Part shown: piece by piece, positions 9,310 to 17,655 of the stretch
Numbering within the stretch: position 1 is the first letter of the stretch
Layout of the letters: every line of letters starts with the position of its first letter
Source: an uncultured Paracoccaceae bacterium
GTDB lineage: Bacteria > Pseudomonadota > Alphaproteobacteria > Rhodobacterales > Rhodobacteraceae
Length of the DNA stretch: 64,000 nt
Direction of reading: 5' to 3'
NCBI GenBank assembly: GCA_947488175.1
Contig: CANKYO010000002.1
Location: 1 to 64,000, forward strand
Program-made: the position numbers and the translations under genes
The notes under the pieces: model-generated
The model's input: only the letters and a program-made list of their open reading frames with translations
What the model was told of the DNA's origin: nothing
Databases searched by the model: none

Positions 9310-9365
9310 ACCCGGCCAAATGCTGCAAAAGGGTCCGACGCATGTCCGACGTTTTGCCGACGCGA
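9307..9365 (+). repeat. 59-bp dispersed repeat, copy 2
   Basis: Second copy of the repeat at 7797-7855, same orientation, two mismatches. Together the copies flank the ccrM remnant and the TbpB-like lipoprotein gene. Confidence 0.85.
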
Positions 9366-9473
9366 TGCCGACCGCCGAAATCAGCCAAAACCCCTGTGTT
9401 AACTGGTCCAGCCGTGATTCGGTGAAAGCAGGTGTTGCGCGGCCCCGGTCAGGGCACCGAACGTTGCACCACC

Positions 9474-9498
9474 GTAAGATGGGTCTTGACCCATCCTA
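9474..9498 (-). repeat. Palindromic repeat that includes the alkB stop codon
   Basis: GATGGGTC (9478-9485), TT, GACCCATC (9488-9495): an 8-bp perfect stem directly adjoining the minus-strand stop codon TAG (9498-9496). The same sequence with longer arms lies at the end of truB (49200-49225). On the coding strand both read TA(G/A), GATGGGTC, AA, GACCCATC, TTACG. Likely a dispersed 3'-end hairpin family. Confidence 0.7.
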
Positions 9499-10638
9499 GC
9501 GTGGCATCGGGTTGCCGGACGACCTGTAGTCCGACCAATCCGTGATCTCGGGGTAATACATCTCGCGCCACGCCTTGACCCGTGGGTTCATCACCTTGCG
9601 CCAGATCGTCGGCGACAGCGCCGCCATCGTCATCACCGGATAACCAAAGGGCAGTTGCGGCGCCTCATCCGCCGTATAGGTCTGCAACAGCGGAAACCGC
9701 CGATCCGGCTTGTAGTGGTGATCCGAATGACGCTGCAGATTGATCAGCAACCAGTTCGAAGCGCGATGTGCTGAATTCCACGAATGGCGGGGCAGAACAT
9801 GCTCGTATTTTCCGTCGCCCAGATGCTTGCGGGTCAGCCCGTAATGTTCGACGTAATTGACCAGTTCCAACTGGAAAACCGCCCAGAATGCCTGTGTTGC
9901 AAATAGGAAAACACCCCACCAACCACCGATCAGGGCGGCCAGCACAAAGAACCCGCCCTGCAACGCCCAATACCGCCAAAACGGATTGGATTTATCGTGC
10001 CAAGGCAACCCCTTACGCGCCAGCATGGCCTTTTCTGCCCGAAACGCCGACACCAGGCATTGCCAAAGAACGCGCGGGAAAAACCGCCAGAAACTTTCGC
10101 CATACCGCGCTGTGACCGGATCGCGGGGCGTGGCCACATAACGGTGATGCACCAGCAGATGTTCAGACCGGAAATGCGAATACAGCACCGACGCCATCAG
10201 GATATCTGCCATCCAGCGTTCGACTTTCGGTTTCTGATGCATCAGCTCATGCGCATAAGTAATCCCGATTGTACCTGACAGCACGCCAAGCCCGGCAAAC
10301 AATGCCCATTCCTCGAACCCGCTCAGATGACCGGTCTGTGTCACATAAATCATTAACCCAAAGATGGTAAGCAACTGCACCGGTGGCCAGACAAGCGTGA
10401 TCAGCCGATACCAGACCAACTGATCCTCCGGCGTTTCCAGATCGGGATTCGCGGTGTTTAGGCCAATGAAATAATCCAGCCCGGTAAACAGATACCAGGT
10501 CGACACAGGCAACAGCAGCAGGGCCCAACCGCCCTGCATCGCCACCCAAATCGCCAATGGCACCAGCGCCAGCGACAGCCAGAAGGGCAGCGCCGCAGTC
10601 AGCCGCCCAACGCGAGGAGTTCCGGGTATCGCTGTCAT
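9496..10638 (-). CDS. alkB: Alkane 1-monooxygenase
   Basis: 380 residues. Integral-membrane di-iron enzyme that hydroxylates the terminal carbon of medium-chain alkanes. The histidine boxes are present in order: HELMHQK, EHLLVHHRYVAT, NYVEHYGL and LQRHSDHHYKPDRRF. Hydrophobic segments near the start (LPFWLSLALVPLAIWVAM, WALLLLPVSTWYLFTGLDYF) and mid-chain fit about six membrane helices. No rubredoxin or rubredoxin reductase gene is adjacent; electron donors must come from elsewhere. It lies 56 bases after mutY on the same strand, with a palindrome in the gap that could be an operator. Confidence 0.93.
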   Translation of the reverse strand: MTAIPGTPRVGRLTAALPFWLSLALVPLAIWVAMQGGWALLLLPVSTWYLFTGLDYFIGLNTANPDLETPEDQLVWYRLITLVWPPVQLLTIFGLMIYVTQTGHLSGFEEWALFAGLGVLSGTIGITYAHELMHQKPKVERWMADILMASVLYSHFRSEHLLVHHRYVATPRDPVTARYGESFWRFFPRVLWQCLVSAFRAEKAMLARKGLPWHDKSNPFWRYWALQGGFFVLAALIGGWWGVFLFATQAFWAVFQLELVNYVEHYGLTRKHLGDGKYEHVLPRHSWNSAHRASNWLLINLQRHSDHHYKPDRRFPLLQTYTADEAPQLPFGYPVMTMAALSPTIWRKVMNPRVKAWREMYYPEITDWSDYRSSGNPMPR

Positions 10639-10672
10639 CTCAAACCTCTGCTGCCATGGCTCGAAGACCAGT

Positions 10673-10690
10673 TTAGGGTATACGCCCTAA
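10673..10690 (-). promoter_or_regulatory. Inverted repeat upstream of alkB
   Basis: TTAGGG-TATACG-CCCTAA, 6-bp arms around a 6-base centre, 35 bases upstream of the alkB start and directly past the mutY stop. It could be a regulator site for alkB; no factor can be named. Confidence 0.35.
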
Positions 10691-10694
10691 TTAT

Positions 10695-11747
10695 TCAACT
10701 CTCGATAAAACGCGTCGCGGCCAGATCATAAACCTTGCGCATCGCCGTGGGCAAAGCCGCCGGGCTGAAATCAGATTTCGGGACGAACACACCACGCAGC
10801 ACCTTGGTCTGCATCGGGACAACGGCCGTCATGATCTTCAGGCGCAGATGAAAATGGGTAAAGGTGTGGCGTGCCTCTTCGCCCAATGCCGCCCAGTCGG
10901 CCTCCAGCGGTGGCGCGGGTTCAGGTGCATCGGACCAGTCCGAACCCGGCCAGCCCAGCATCCCACCCAACAGCCCGCTCTCGGGCCGTGTTTCCAGTAA
11001 CCACGCCCCATCGCTGCGCCGCACCACATAGACAATCCCATGGCGTGTAGGTGTCTGTTTCTTTGGTTTTTTCTTGGGTAGCTCCGGGGCTGTGCCAGCC
11101 ACCCGTGCCGCACAAGGATCACGCCAAGGGCAAATCCCGCAGGCCGGGCTGCGCGGTGTGCAAATCGTCGCGCCAAGATCCATGACCGCCTGCGCATAGT
11201 CGCCCGGTCGCCTTTCGGGCGTCAGCGCCCGCGCATGATCGGTCAAGACGGGTTTTGAACCGGGCAGCGGGTCATGAACGTCGTGCAGCCGCGCCATCAC
11301 CCGCTCTACATTACCATCAACGACGGCTTCGGGGCGATCAAACGCAATGGCCGCAATGGCGGCGGCTGTATACGGACCGATACCGGGCAGGGTCAGCAAG
11401 GTCTTATATTCACTCGGAAAAACACCGCCATAATCGGCAACCACAACCCGGGCACATTTCAGCAGGTTGCGGGCGCGAGCATAGTATCCAAGACCCGCCC
11501 ATGCCGCCATGACATCGGCATCATCCGCCGTCGCCAGATCGGCCACCGTCGGCCACAAACCCATGAACTTGCGATGATAGTCCCGCACGGCAGTCACCGT
11601 GGTTTGCTGCAACATTACCTCTGACATCCACACGGCATACGGATTTGGCATAACCCCCGCCTTGCGGTCGGCTGGCGGCACGCGCCATGGCATGTCCCGT
11701 GCATGCACATCATACCAGGCCAACAGATCGTCGCTGAGGTCACGCAA
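10695..11747 (-). CDS. mutY: A/G-specific adenine glycosylase
   Basis: 350 residues. Removes adenine mispaired with 8-oxoguanine. Catalytic Glu43 in SEVMLQQTTV; helix-hairpin-helix LLTLPGIGPYTAAAIAAIAF followed by the catalytic Asp in AVVDGNVERV; 4Fe-4S ligands with C-x6-C-x2-C-x5-C spacing in CTPRSPACGICPWRDPC. The C-terminal ~120 residues are the NUDIX-like domain that reads 8-oxoG (KQTPTRHGIVYVVRRSDG onwards). Divergent from the DciA-like gene, with 68 bases between, which must hold both promoters. Confidence 0.95.
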   Translation of the reverse strand: MRDLSDDLLAWYDVHARDMPWRVPPADRKAGVMPNPYAVWMSEVMLQQTTVTAVRDYHRKFMGLWPTVADLATADDADVMAAWAGLGYYARARNLLKCARVVVADYGGVFPSEYKTLLTLPGIGPYTAAAIAAIAFDRPEAVVDGNVERVMARLHDVHDPLPGSKPVLTDHARALTPERRPGDYAQAVMDLGATICTPRSPACGICPWRDPCAARVAGTAPELPKKKPKKQTPTRHGIVYVVRRSDGAWLLETRPESGLLGGMLGWPGSDWSDAPEPAPPLEADWAALGEEARHTFTHFHLRLKIMTAVVPMQTKVLRGVFVPKSDFSPAALPTAMRKVYDLAATRFIES

Positions 11748-11815
11748 TGTTTATTTACCCTTTGTCGCAGTTTCACTGACTTGGCGCGTCAGGTGTCATA
11801 GATTAGAGCGTAGAT

Positions 11816-12325
11816 ATGAAACAGCCACGGCACACCAGCACAACCCGCGGATTTTCCCGGGCGGCCACATTGGTCCAGTCGCGCATCCGCAAGGCAAGCG
11901 AGGATCGTGGTTTTGCGGTAACGCGCCTCCTGACCCACTGGGCCGAGGTTGTGGGCGACGCCACCGCACAGATCGCTACACCGGTGAATGTCAGTTACGG
12001 CAAAGGTGGGATGGGGGCGACCCTGACCTTGCTGACAACTGGCGCGCAGGCCCCCATGCTGGAAATGCAAAAGGAACAGGTCCGCGAAAAGGTCAATGCC
12101 TGCTACGGCTACCGTGCCATTTCGCGCGTGCGGATCACTCAAACCGCGCCGACAGGATTTGCCGAGGGACGTGCGGCTTTCTCGCCCGCCCCGAAAACCG
12201 TAAAAACCGTTGATCCAAAGGTGAAGTCGGCGGCCAAGGCCCTATCTGACGACATAAAGAACGAAGACCTGCGCGCAGCCCTTGCGGCGCTTGGAACAAA
12301 TGTCCTATCGAAACAAAAACCCTGA
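11816..12325 (+). CDS. DUF721 / DciA-like protein
   Basis: 169 residues. The N-terminal half (GFSRAATLVQSRIRKASEDR, LLTHWAEVVGDATAQIATPV, TLLTTGAQAPMLEMQKEQV, YRAISRVRITQT) follows the DUF721 pattern of DciA, the loader of the replicative helicase DnaB in bacteria without DnaC. The tail is Ala/Lys-rich and probably disordered. Six codons separate it from the next gene. Its position beside mutY, and followed by a DsbA-like gene, is common in Rhodobacteraceae. Confidence 0.8.
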   Translation: MKQPRHTSTTRGFSRAATLVQSRIRKASEDRGFAVTRLLTHWAEVVGDATAQIATPVNVSYGKGGMGATLTLLTTGAQAPMLEMQKEQVREKVNACYGYRAISRVRITQTAPTGFAEGRAAFSPAPKTVKTVDPKVKSAAKALSDDIKNEDLRAALAALGTNVLSKQKP

Positions 12326-12337
12326 TCCGAGGTGAAC

Positions 12338-13003
12338 ATGGAACGTAGAACTCTTTTGGCCGCTGGTGGCGGTGCCCTTCTGACCCTTGGCGGGGGCTAT
12401 TTGCTGACCCGCCCAGACGAGCAGTCCGGGTTGCTGCCTGGCGCGGCAAACGCACAGGAAGCATCGGGCGATCTGCCTGAAGTGGTCGAAATGGTCAAAG
12501 GCAATCCCGATGCCGCCGTGGAAGTCATCGAATACGCGTCCTTCACCTGTCCGCATTGTGCAACTTTCCACGCAAACCAGTATCAGGCGCTTCAGGCTAA
12601 TTATATCGACACCGGGAAAATCAAGTTTGTCTATCGCGAGGTATATTTCGATCGCCCCGGTCTTTGGGCGTCCATGATCGCCCGCTGCCCCGGCGACACG
12701 GATTTCTTCTTCAATATGTCCGCTCTGCTTTATGAAAAACAGCGCGAATGGTTGGCCAGCGGTGATCCGGCAACCATCGTGCAGGACCTGCGCACATTGG
12801 CGAAAACAGCCGGTCTGGACGATGCGACACTTGATGCATGTCTGAGCGACGGGCCAAAGGCGGAAAGCCTGTTCACATGGTACCAGGAAAATGCAGAACG
12901 CGACGGGATCAATTCGACCCCCAGCTTCATCATCGACGGCCAGAAATATTCGAACATGCCTTATGATGAGTTTGCAGCCACATTGGACGGCAAGCTGGGC
13001 TAA
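12338..13003 (+). CDS. DsbA-family thiol-disulfide oxidoreductase
   Basis: 221 residues. The ATG at 12338 follows GAGGTG by 4 bases. The N-terminus has an Arg pair and a hydrophobic stretch ([20 protein letters not shown]), so it is exported, perhaps by Tat. The active-site motif is CPHC (residues 71-74) in [10 protein letters not shown], and the cis-proline loop is STPSFIIDG. It belongs to the DsbA/BdbD/ScsC-like group (thioredoxin fold with helical insert) that forms or isomerises disulfides in the periplasm. Its stop overlaps the stop of lpxK on the other strand. Confidence 0.9.
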   Translation: MERRTLLAAGGGALLTLGGGYLLTRPDEQSGLLPGAANAQEASGDLPEVVEMVKGNPDAAVEVIEYASFTCPHCATFHANQYQALQANYIDTGKIKFVYREVYFDRPGLWASMIARCPGDTDFFFNMSALLYEKQREWLASGDPATIVQDLRTLAKTAGLDDATLDACLSDGPKAESLFTWYQENAERDGINSTPSFIIDGQKYSNMPYDEFAATLDGKLG

Positions 13004-13983
13004 AGACCTAACCGGGTGAGGGCATCGTCAAGCGGTGCCCCATCCTCCAATTGCAGGCGCACCGGTAGCGTCAGCACTTTCATCCGGAACTGATCCGGCA
13101 GGCGTACTGCATCTTTTTCCGTCGTGACAAGCTGCGCCTTATGCGCTGCCGCCTCGACCTCCAGCCGCTTCATCAGGGCCGGGGTCAGTGGTTGGTGGTC
13201 GGCCAACGCTTCGGCGCGCACAAGCTTTGCGCCCATATCGCGCAGGGTGGTAAAGAATTTCTCTGGATGACCGATACCGGCAAAGGCCAAAAGGTTCAGG
13301 TCTCGCCACGGCATACCCGTTGGCAGTGGGGCCAGATGACCGGTGATGTGGGGCTTGGTGAATGTCCAGTTGGCCGCAAACTGATCCTGCGCTGCAGGCG
13401 ATCCAATGGACAAAACCAGATCAGCCCGTGACAGGCCCGTATCTACCGGTTCGCGCAACGGTCCGGCGGGCATAACCCGGCCATTGCCAAAACCGCGCAT
13501 CGCATCGACCACGACAATCGACAGGTCCTTGATCACCGATGGGTTCTGAAACCCGTCATCCAGCAGGATCACGTCAGCGCCTGCCGCCTCGGCCTCTTTG
13601 ACTCCGGCGGCGCGATCGCGTGCTACCCATGTGGGCGCAAAGGCCGCTAACAGCAGTGGTTCGTCGCCGGTTTGGTTAGCTCTCTGCTGGGTCGGGTCAA
13701 CGGCGACAGGCCCGTCCAGCGAACCTCCATAACCGCGGCTGACGACATGCGGGTTGCGCCCCCGCTCCTTGAGCCGTTCGATCAGGGCAATGGTCGTCGG
13801 CGTCTTGCCGGTGCCGCCCACATTGATATTGCCAACACAGATCACCGGCACACCGGCGCGGTATCCGGGTCGGCTCAGACGACGGGCGGTCGCGGCGACA
13901 TATAACGCGGCGGCAGGGGCCAGCAATCGGGCAATCAGGGCAGGTTTGTCAGGCGGTGTGAACCAGTAATCGGGCGCACGCAT
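13000..13983 (-). CDS. lpxK: Tetraacyldisaccharide 4'-kinase
   Basis: 327 residues. Phosphorylates the 4' position of the lipid A precursor at the inner membrane. The family's unusual Walker A reads [20 protein letters not shown]; other family marks are [39 protein letters not shown] (DDGFQ motif) and [11 protein letters not shown]. It follows the WaaA-like gene without a gap (stop at 13984, start at 13983), as in many alphaproteobacterial lipid A operons. Confidence 0.95.
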   Translation of the reverse strand: MRAPDYWFTPPDKPALIARLLAPAAALYVAATARRLSRPGYRAGVPVICVGNINVGGTGKTPTTIALIERLKERGRNPHVVSRGYGGSLDGPVAVDPTQQRANQTGDEPLLLAAFAPTWVARDRAAGVKEAEAAGADVILLDDGFQNPSVIKDLSIVVVDAMRGFGNGRVMPAGPLREPVDTGLSRADLVLSIGSPAAQDQFAANWTFTKPHITGHLAPLPTGMPWRDLNLLAFAGIGHPEKFFTTLRDMGAKLVRAEALADHQPLTPALMKRLEVEAAAHKAQLVTTEKDAVRLPDQFRMKVLTLPVRLQLEDGAPLDDALTRLGL

Positions 13984-15186
13984 CTAGTGCCCCAGTTCCT
14001 CTAGCCGACGCTGGATAATCCGCACAATGCGGTTGGTCACATCAGCGCCGCGCGATGTCACATCCCAGGCGGCATGGGCAAGGGTCGCGGCCTTGTCAGT
14101 AGATTGCAGCGTTTCGACCAGTGGACCCAGATCAGCACCAGACCGGATCAGATGGGATGCACCCGCCGCGTTCAGCCGCGCGGCGTGTTTCTGGAACGGG
14201 GCCACATGTGGGCCATACAGAACTGCGGATCCGAGGGCTGCTGGCTCGAACGGATCGCGGCATCCGCCGCCATGCAGGGTGCCCCCGACATAGGTGATTG
14301 GGGCAATGCGATACCACAGGCCCAACTCATCATCTGTGTCTGCGATATAGACCTGGGTGACATCGCTCGGCTCCTCCTCTTCCGAGCGGAGCGTGACATA
14401 GAACCCTTCCGATACCATCTGTGCTGCGCAATCGTAGGCGTCCAGCGGTTCGTGGGGCACAATAATCAGCAATAGTCGATGTGCTTGGCGGCTGGCGACC
14501 CTGTGGGCCGTCGCGATGTCGGCCCAGTCATCAGGCGTGACCGATGCTGCCAGCCAAACGGGGCGTGTGCCGATGACCCTTGCCATTTCCTGTCGCTCTG
14601 AATCTTCGCAGGGCAAGGGCGGTTCGCAGTCTTCCATCGGCCCTGTAATGCGCACGACCTCTTGCGGGGTGCCGGCCCGGATCAATCCCTCCGCCGCGGC
14701 CTGATCAAGCGCCAGCACGGCTTCGAACTGGGACAACAGCGACCGCATGGCACCCGGCACCCAGCTGCCCGCGACCTGTTCCAACCCCTCCGCTGTTGCA
14801 TCAACCAGCATGCAGGGAATAGCCGCCTCGCGCCATTCATCCAGCAGGATCGGATCAAGATCGCCACGGATCCAGATCGCCATAACCGGCTGCCAATGCT
14901 GGAGAAACAGCTTGATGTTGTCGCGTCCCTTGGGTTCTTCCAAGGCGCGGTCCGACATTGATTTGTCCCAGTCCCGCATGGTGGCGATCACCTGCAGCGG
15001 ATCACCATCTTCGGTCAGCTTGCGGTTCAGCGTGTCGATCGCGGTCAACTGATCAGGATGGCTACAGCGGGCCCAGATGACCACGCCAAAGGGGCGTGGC
15101 GGCTGGGTTTCCAACCGCTTGATCTGATAAGGTTCCCCCCGACCGGCCAGAAAGGCGGCAATTGACAGTGACCGTGAGCGCGCCAT
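13984..15186 (-). CDS. Kdo-transferase-like glycosyltransferase (WaaA family, atypical)
   Basis: 400 residues. The C-terminal half matches WaaA/KdtA (ITYVGGTLHGGG, DPFEPAALGSAVLYGPHVAP, FQKHAARLNAAGASHLI) and it sits directly before lpxK, as waaA does. However, at the usual WaaA N-terminal motif (xWxHAxSVGE, whose Glu is the catalytic base) it reads VVIWARCSHPDQLTA, with no recognisable GE. There is also no obvious N-terminal membrane anchor. It may be a diverged paralogue with another donor, or an inactive partner, with the true waaA elsewhere. Family membership is likely; activity is uncertain. Confidence 0.7.
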   Translation of the reverse strand: MARSRSLSIAAFLAGRGEPYQIKRLETQPPRPFGVVIWARCSHPDQLTAIDTLNRKLTEDGDPLQVIATMRDWDKSMSDRALEEPKGRDNIKLFLQHWQPVMAIWIRGDLDPILLDEWREAAIPCMLVDATAEGLEQVAGSWVPGAMRSLLSQFEAVLALDQAAAEGLIRAGTPQEVVRITGPMEDCEPPLPCEDSERQEMARVIGTRPVWLAASVTPDDWADIATAHRVASRQAHRLLLIIVPHEPLDAYDCAAQMVSEGFYVTLRSEEEEPSDVTQVYIADTDDELGLWYRIAPITYVGGTLHGGGCRDPFEPAALGSAVLYGPHVAPFQKHAARLNAAGASHLIRSGADLGPLVETLQSTDKAATLAHAAWDVTSRGADVTNRIVRIIQRRLEELGH

Positions 15187-15195
15187 TCCTGTGTC

Positions 15196-15441
15196 TTAGC
15201 TGCCAAGCTCTTCGGTTGGGGACGCTTCAGTCTCCTCATCCCGCAGGCGATGGATATGGGCAATGAAGTAACGCATATGCGCATCATCAACGGTGCGCTG
15301 GGCCGCATTTTTCCAGGCGTCATAAGCTGATTTGTAGTTCGGGAACATTCCCACCACGTCGATTTTGTCGACATCCTTGAATGCGTTTTTGGTTGGATCA
15401 ACCAATTCGCCGCCAAAGACGAGGTGCAGGCGTTGAGTCAT
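15196..15441 (-). CDS. DUF4170 small protein
   Basis: 81 residues from the ATG at 15441 (MTQRLHLVFGGELVDPTKNA). The sequence GGELVDPTKNAFKDVDKIDV, FPNYKSAYDAWKNAAQRTVD and AHMRYFIAHIHRL matches the alphaproteobacterial DUF4170 family, of unknown function, habitually encoded among lipid A genes. Ends with an acidic tail. It lies between cysQ-like and waaA-like genes in the same direction. Confidence 0.8.
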   Translation of the reverse strand: MTQRLHLVFGGELVDPTKNAFKDVDKIDVVGMFPNYKSAYDAWKNAAQRTVDDAHMRYFIAHIHRLRDEETEASPTEELGS

Positions 15442-15481
15442 TGGGGAAAAACCTTTGTTGAGGGCTGTGTTGCGTTGCACA

Positions 15482-16270
15482 TTAGGGGTTTGCGGCTTGC
15501 GGCTCAAGCCGCCGGGTCAGCCCTTCATGTAATTCCGGCCCCGCCGCCATGACGCCGGGAACCTGCGGATGCGGGTTATTGAACTGCAGCGGTTGCCCCG
15601 CCGGGTCGGTGACGCGGCCACCTGCTTCGGTTGCGATCAGGGCACCGGCAGCGATATCCCATTCCCAGCTGGGCCGCAGGGTCATCATCCCGTCAAATCG
15701 CCCCTGGGCGACAAGGCACAGGCGATAGGCGAGCGATGACCGGAACACGCGCTTGATCGGTGGCGTCCCGCCTTGCCAAAGTCGGGGATCGAAGTTGGGT
15801 TTGGCACCAAGCACCGTCGCACCAACCAGTCCCGCACGTGTCACCCGCGCCGGTTGGTCATTGACTGTGGCACCCGCCCCAAGTCTGGCAGCGAACATCA
15901 GATCCCGGATCGGCATGTAAACAGCGGCTGCGACCACCTGCCCGTCTTCAACCACGGCCAGCGAATGAGCCCAATCCTTGCTGCCTTCTATGAACGCACG
16001 GGTGCCGTCGATCGGATCAATCACGAACTGGCGCTGTGTTGTCAGCCGGGCATCGCTGTCTTCGGTTTCCTCAGACAACCAGCCATAATCCGGGCGCGCG
16101 GCGCGCAGCATTTGTTCCAGCATCGTATTCACTGCCAGATCAGCCTCTGTCACCGGGCCAGCACCGTCCGGCTTATCCGTCACCCCGGGACTTTTCTGAA
16201 AGAACTCCTTTGCGATCTCGCCCGAGGCCCGGGCCGCTGCCACCAACAGCGCCTGATCAGTCACCGGCAA
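15482..16270 (-). CDS. Inositol-monophosphatase family phosphatase (CysQ-like)
   Basis: 262 residues. Metal-dependent phosphatase; motifs are EETED, the signature DPIDGTRAFIEG and the C-terminal WEWDIAAGALIATEAGG. Closest to 3'(2'),5'-bisphosphate nucleotidases (CysQ), which recycle PAP from sulfate assimilation, though an inositol-phosphatase role cannot be excluded. The start is TTG at 16270 with GAGGGG 7 bases upstream; a GTG two codons later is the alternative. It overlaps the end of tldE. Confidence 0.85.
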   Translation of the reverse strand: MPVTDQALLVAAARASGEIAKEFFQKSPGVTDKPDGAGPVTEADLAVNTMLEQMLRAARPDYGWLSEETEDSDARLTTQRQFVIDPIDGTRAFIEGSKDWAHSLAVVEDGQVVAAAVYMPIRDLMFAARLGAGATVNDQPARVTRAGLVGATVLGAKPNFDPRLWQGGTPPIKRVFRSSLAYRLCLVAQGRFDGMMTLRPSWEWDIAAGALIATEAGGRVTDPAGQPLQFNNPHPQVPGVMAAGPELHEGLTRRLEPQAANP

Positions 16271-17603
16271 GTGTCAGCCCCTCGACCAGCAGCGATGGCA
16301 CGACGCGCGACAGATAGGTGCGCGCATCATTGGCCGGAATGATCGTCAGCAGCATATCGCGCAGATTGCCCGCAACCGTACATTCATTGACCGGATAAGT
16401 GATTTCCCCGTTCTCGACCCAGAATCCCGATGCGCCGCGGGAATAATCCCCGGTATTGGGGTTGATGGTGGATCCAATCATCGACGTGACAAGCAGGCCT
16501 GTGCCCATCTGTCTGATCAGGTCGTCACGGCTTTGGTCGCCTGGTGTCAACGCCACATTGGTCACACTGGGGGAAGGTGGTGCGCTTGTGCCCCGCGCCG
16601 CGTTAGCCGTGCTGGCCATGTCCAACTGGCGTGATGTGGACAAATCCATTGTCCAGCCCGTCAGCACGCCATCATCGACAATCGCGCGTCTGGCTGTCGG
16701 CAAACCCTCTGCATCGAAAAGGCGCGAGCCAGAGGTGCGTTTGCGATGCGGATCCTCGACCAATGACAAGCCCTTGGGCAATACCTGTTCGCCCAGCTTG
16801 TCGCGCAACCAGCCGGAACCGCGTGCGATGGTAGTGCCGTTGGTTGCCTGGAGAAGGCTGCCAACAAGCGCATTCGCCACCCGCTCGTCAAACAACACCG
16901 GAAACGCCCCGGTTGCGGGTTTTCTGGCCCCAACCCGTTCAACAGCCCGTGCCGCAGCGGTCCGCCCGATATCATCAGCATCCCGCAGATCGGACTGAAA
17001 TATGCGGCTGTCATAGTCATAGTCCCGTTCCATGCCGGTCCCGGTGCCACTGATCGCAACGCAGGACAGGCCCCGTTCGGATCGCGCATATCCGGCTGAA
17101 AAACCGTTGGTTGCGGCCAGATGAATGCGGCGGCGGCTATACCCGGCTGAGGCGGACTGCACCTGACTGACACCTGCATTGGCCAGGGCAGCAGCCTCGG
17201 CCCGCAGCGCATCCTGCTGCAAGGTGGCGGGATCCGGCTCTTCGCTGGGGTCGCACATTTCCAGCGTCGCGCTGTCTGTTTGTGTGGCCAGTTGCGACGG
17301 ATCAGCCAACCCGGCGTAAGGGTCCTTCGGCGCCTCCTTGGCCATGGCCACAGCCCGTTCAGCCATCTGCGCCAGCGTGTCGGGCTTCGTGTCAGAGGAT
17401 GAAACACAAGCTTGCCGTTGCCCCACCAGAACCCGCAAGCCGATTTCAATGCCTTCCGACCGGTCGGCCTGTTCCAGCGCACCGGCGCGCACGTTGATCG
17501 ATACAGATGTGCCATCAACGGCGATTGCGTCGGCGGCGCCGGCCCCGGCACGACGGGCCACGTCCAACAATTGTTGGGTCAGATCAGAAAGTGATTGTGT
17601 CAT
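16257..17603 (-). CDS. pmbA: TldE/PmbA-type metalloprotease subunit
   Basis: 448 residues. The ATG at 17603 follows AAGGAC. Family PmbA/TldE (peptidase U62), which with TldD forms a heterodimer that degrades unfolded peptides and, in some bacteria, processes microcins. Typical segments: SINVRAGALEQADRSEGIEI, YDSRIFQSDLRDADDIGRTA, and the conserved C-terminal NPNTGDYSRGASGFWVENGE followed by VNECTVAGNLRDML. No tldD partner is in the window. It overlaps the phosphatase gene downstream by 14 bases. Confidence 0.9.
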   Translation of the reverse strand: MTQSLSDLTQQLLDVARRAGAGAADAIAVDGTSVSINVRAGALEQADRSEGIEIGLRVLVGQRQACVSSSDTKPDTLAQMAERAVAMAKEAPKDPYAGLADPSQLATQTDSATLEMCDPSEEPDPATLQQDALRAEAAALANAGVSQVQSASAGYSRRRIHLAATNGFSAGYARSERGLSCVAISGTGTGMERDYDYDSRIFQSDLRDADDIGRTAAARAVERVGARKPATGAFPVLFDERVANALVGSLLQATNGTTIARGSGWLRDKLGEQVLPKGLSLVEDPHRKRTSGSRLFDAEGLPTARRAIVDDGVLTGWTMDLSTSRQLDMASTANAARGTSAPPSPSVTNVALTPGDQSRDDLIRQMGTGLLVTSMIGSTINPNTGDYSRGASGFWVENGEITYPVNECTVAGNLRDMLLTIIPANDARTYLSRVVPSLLVEGLTLAGD

Positions 17604-17655
17604 GGACTGTCCTTTGTTGCCCATGACCTAGTGCGGGTCAGCGCCGCCCGCAAGC

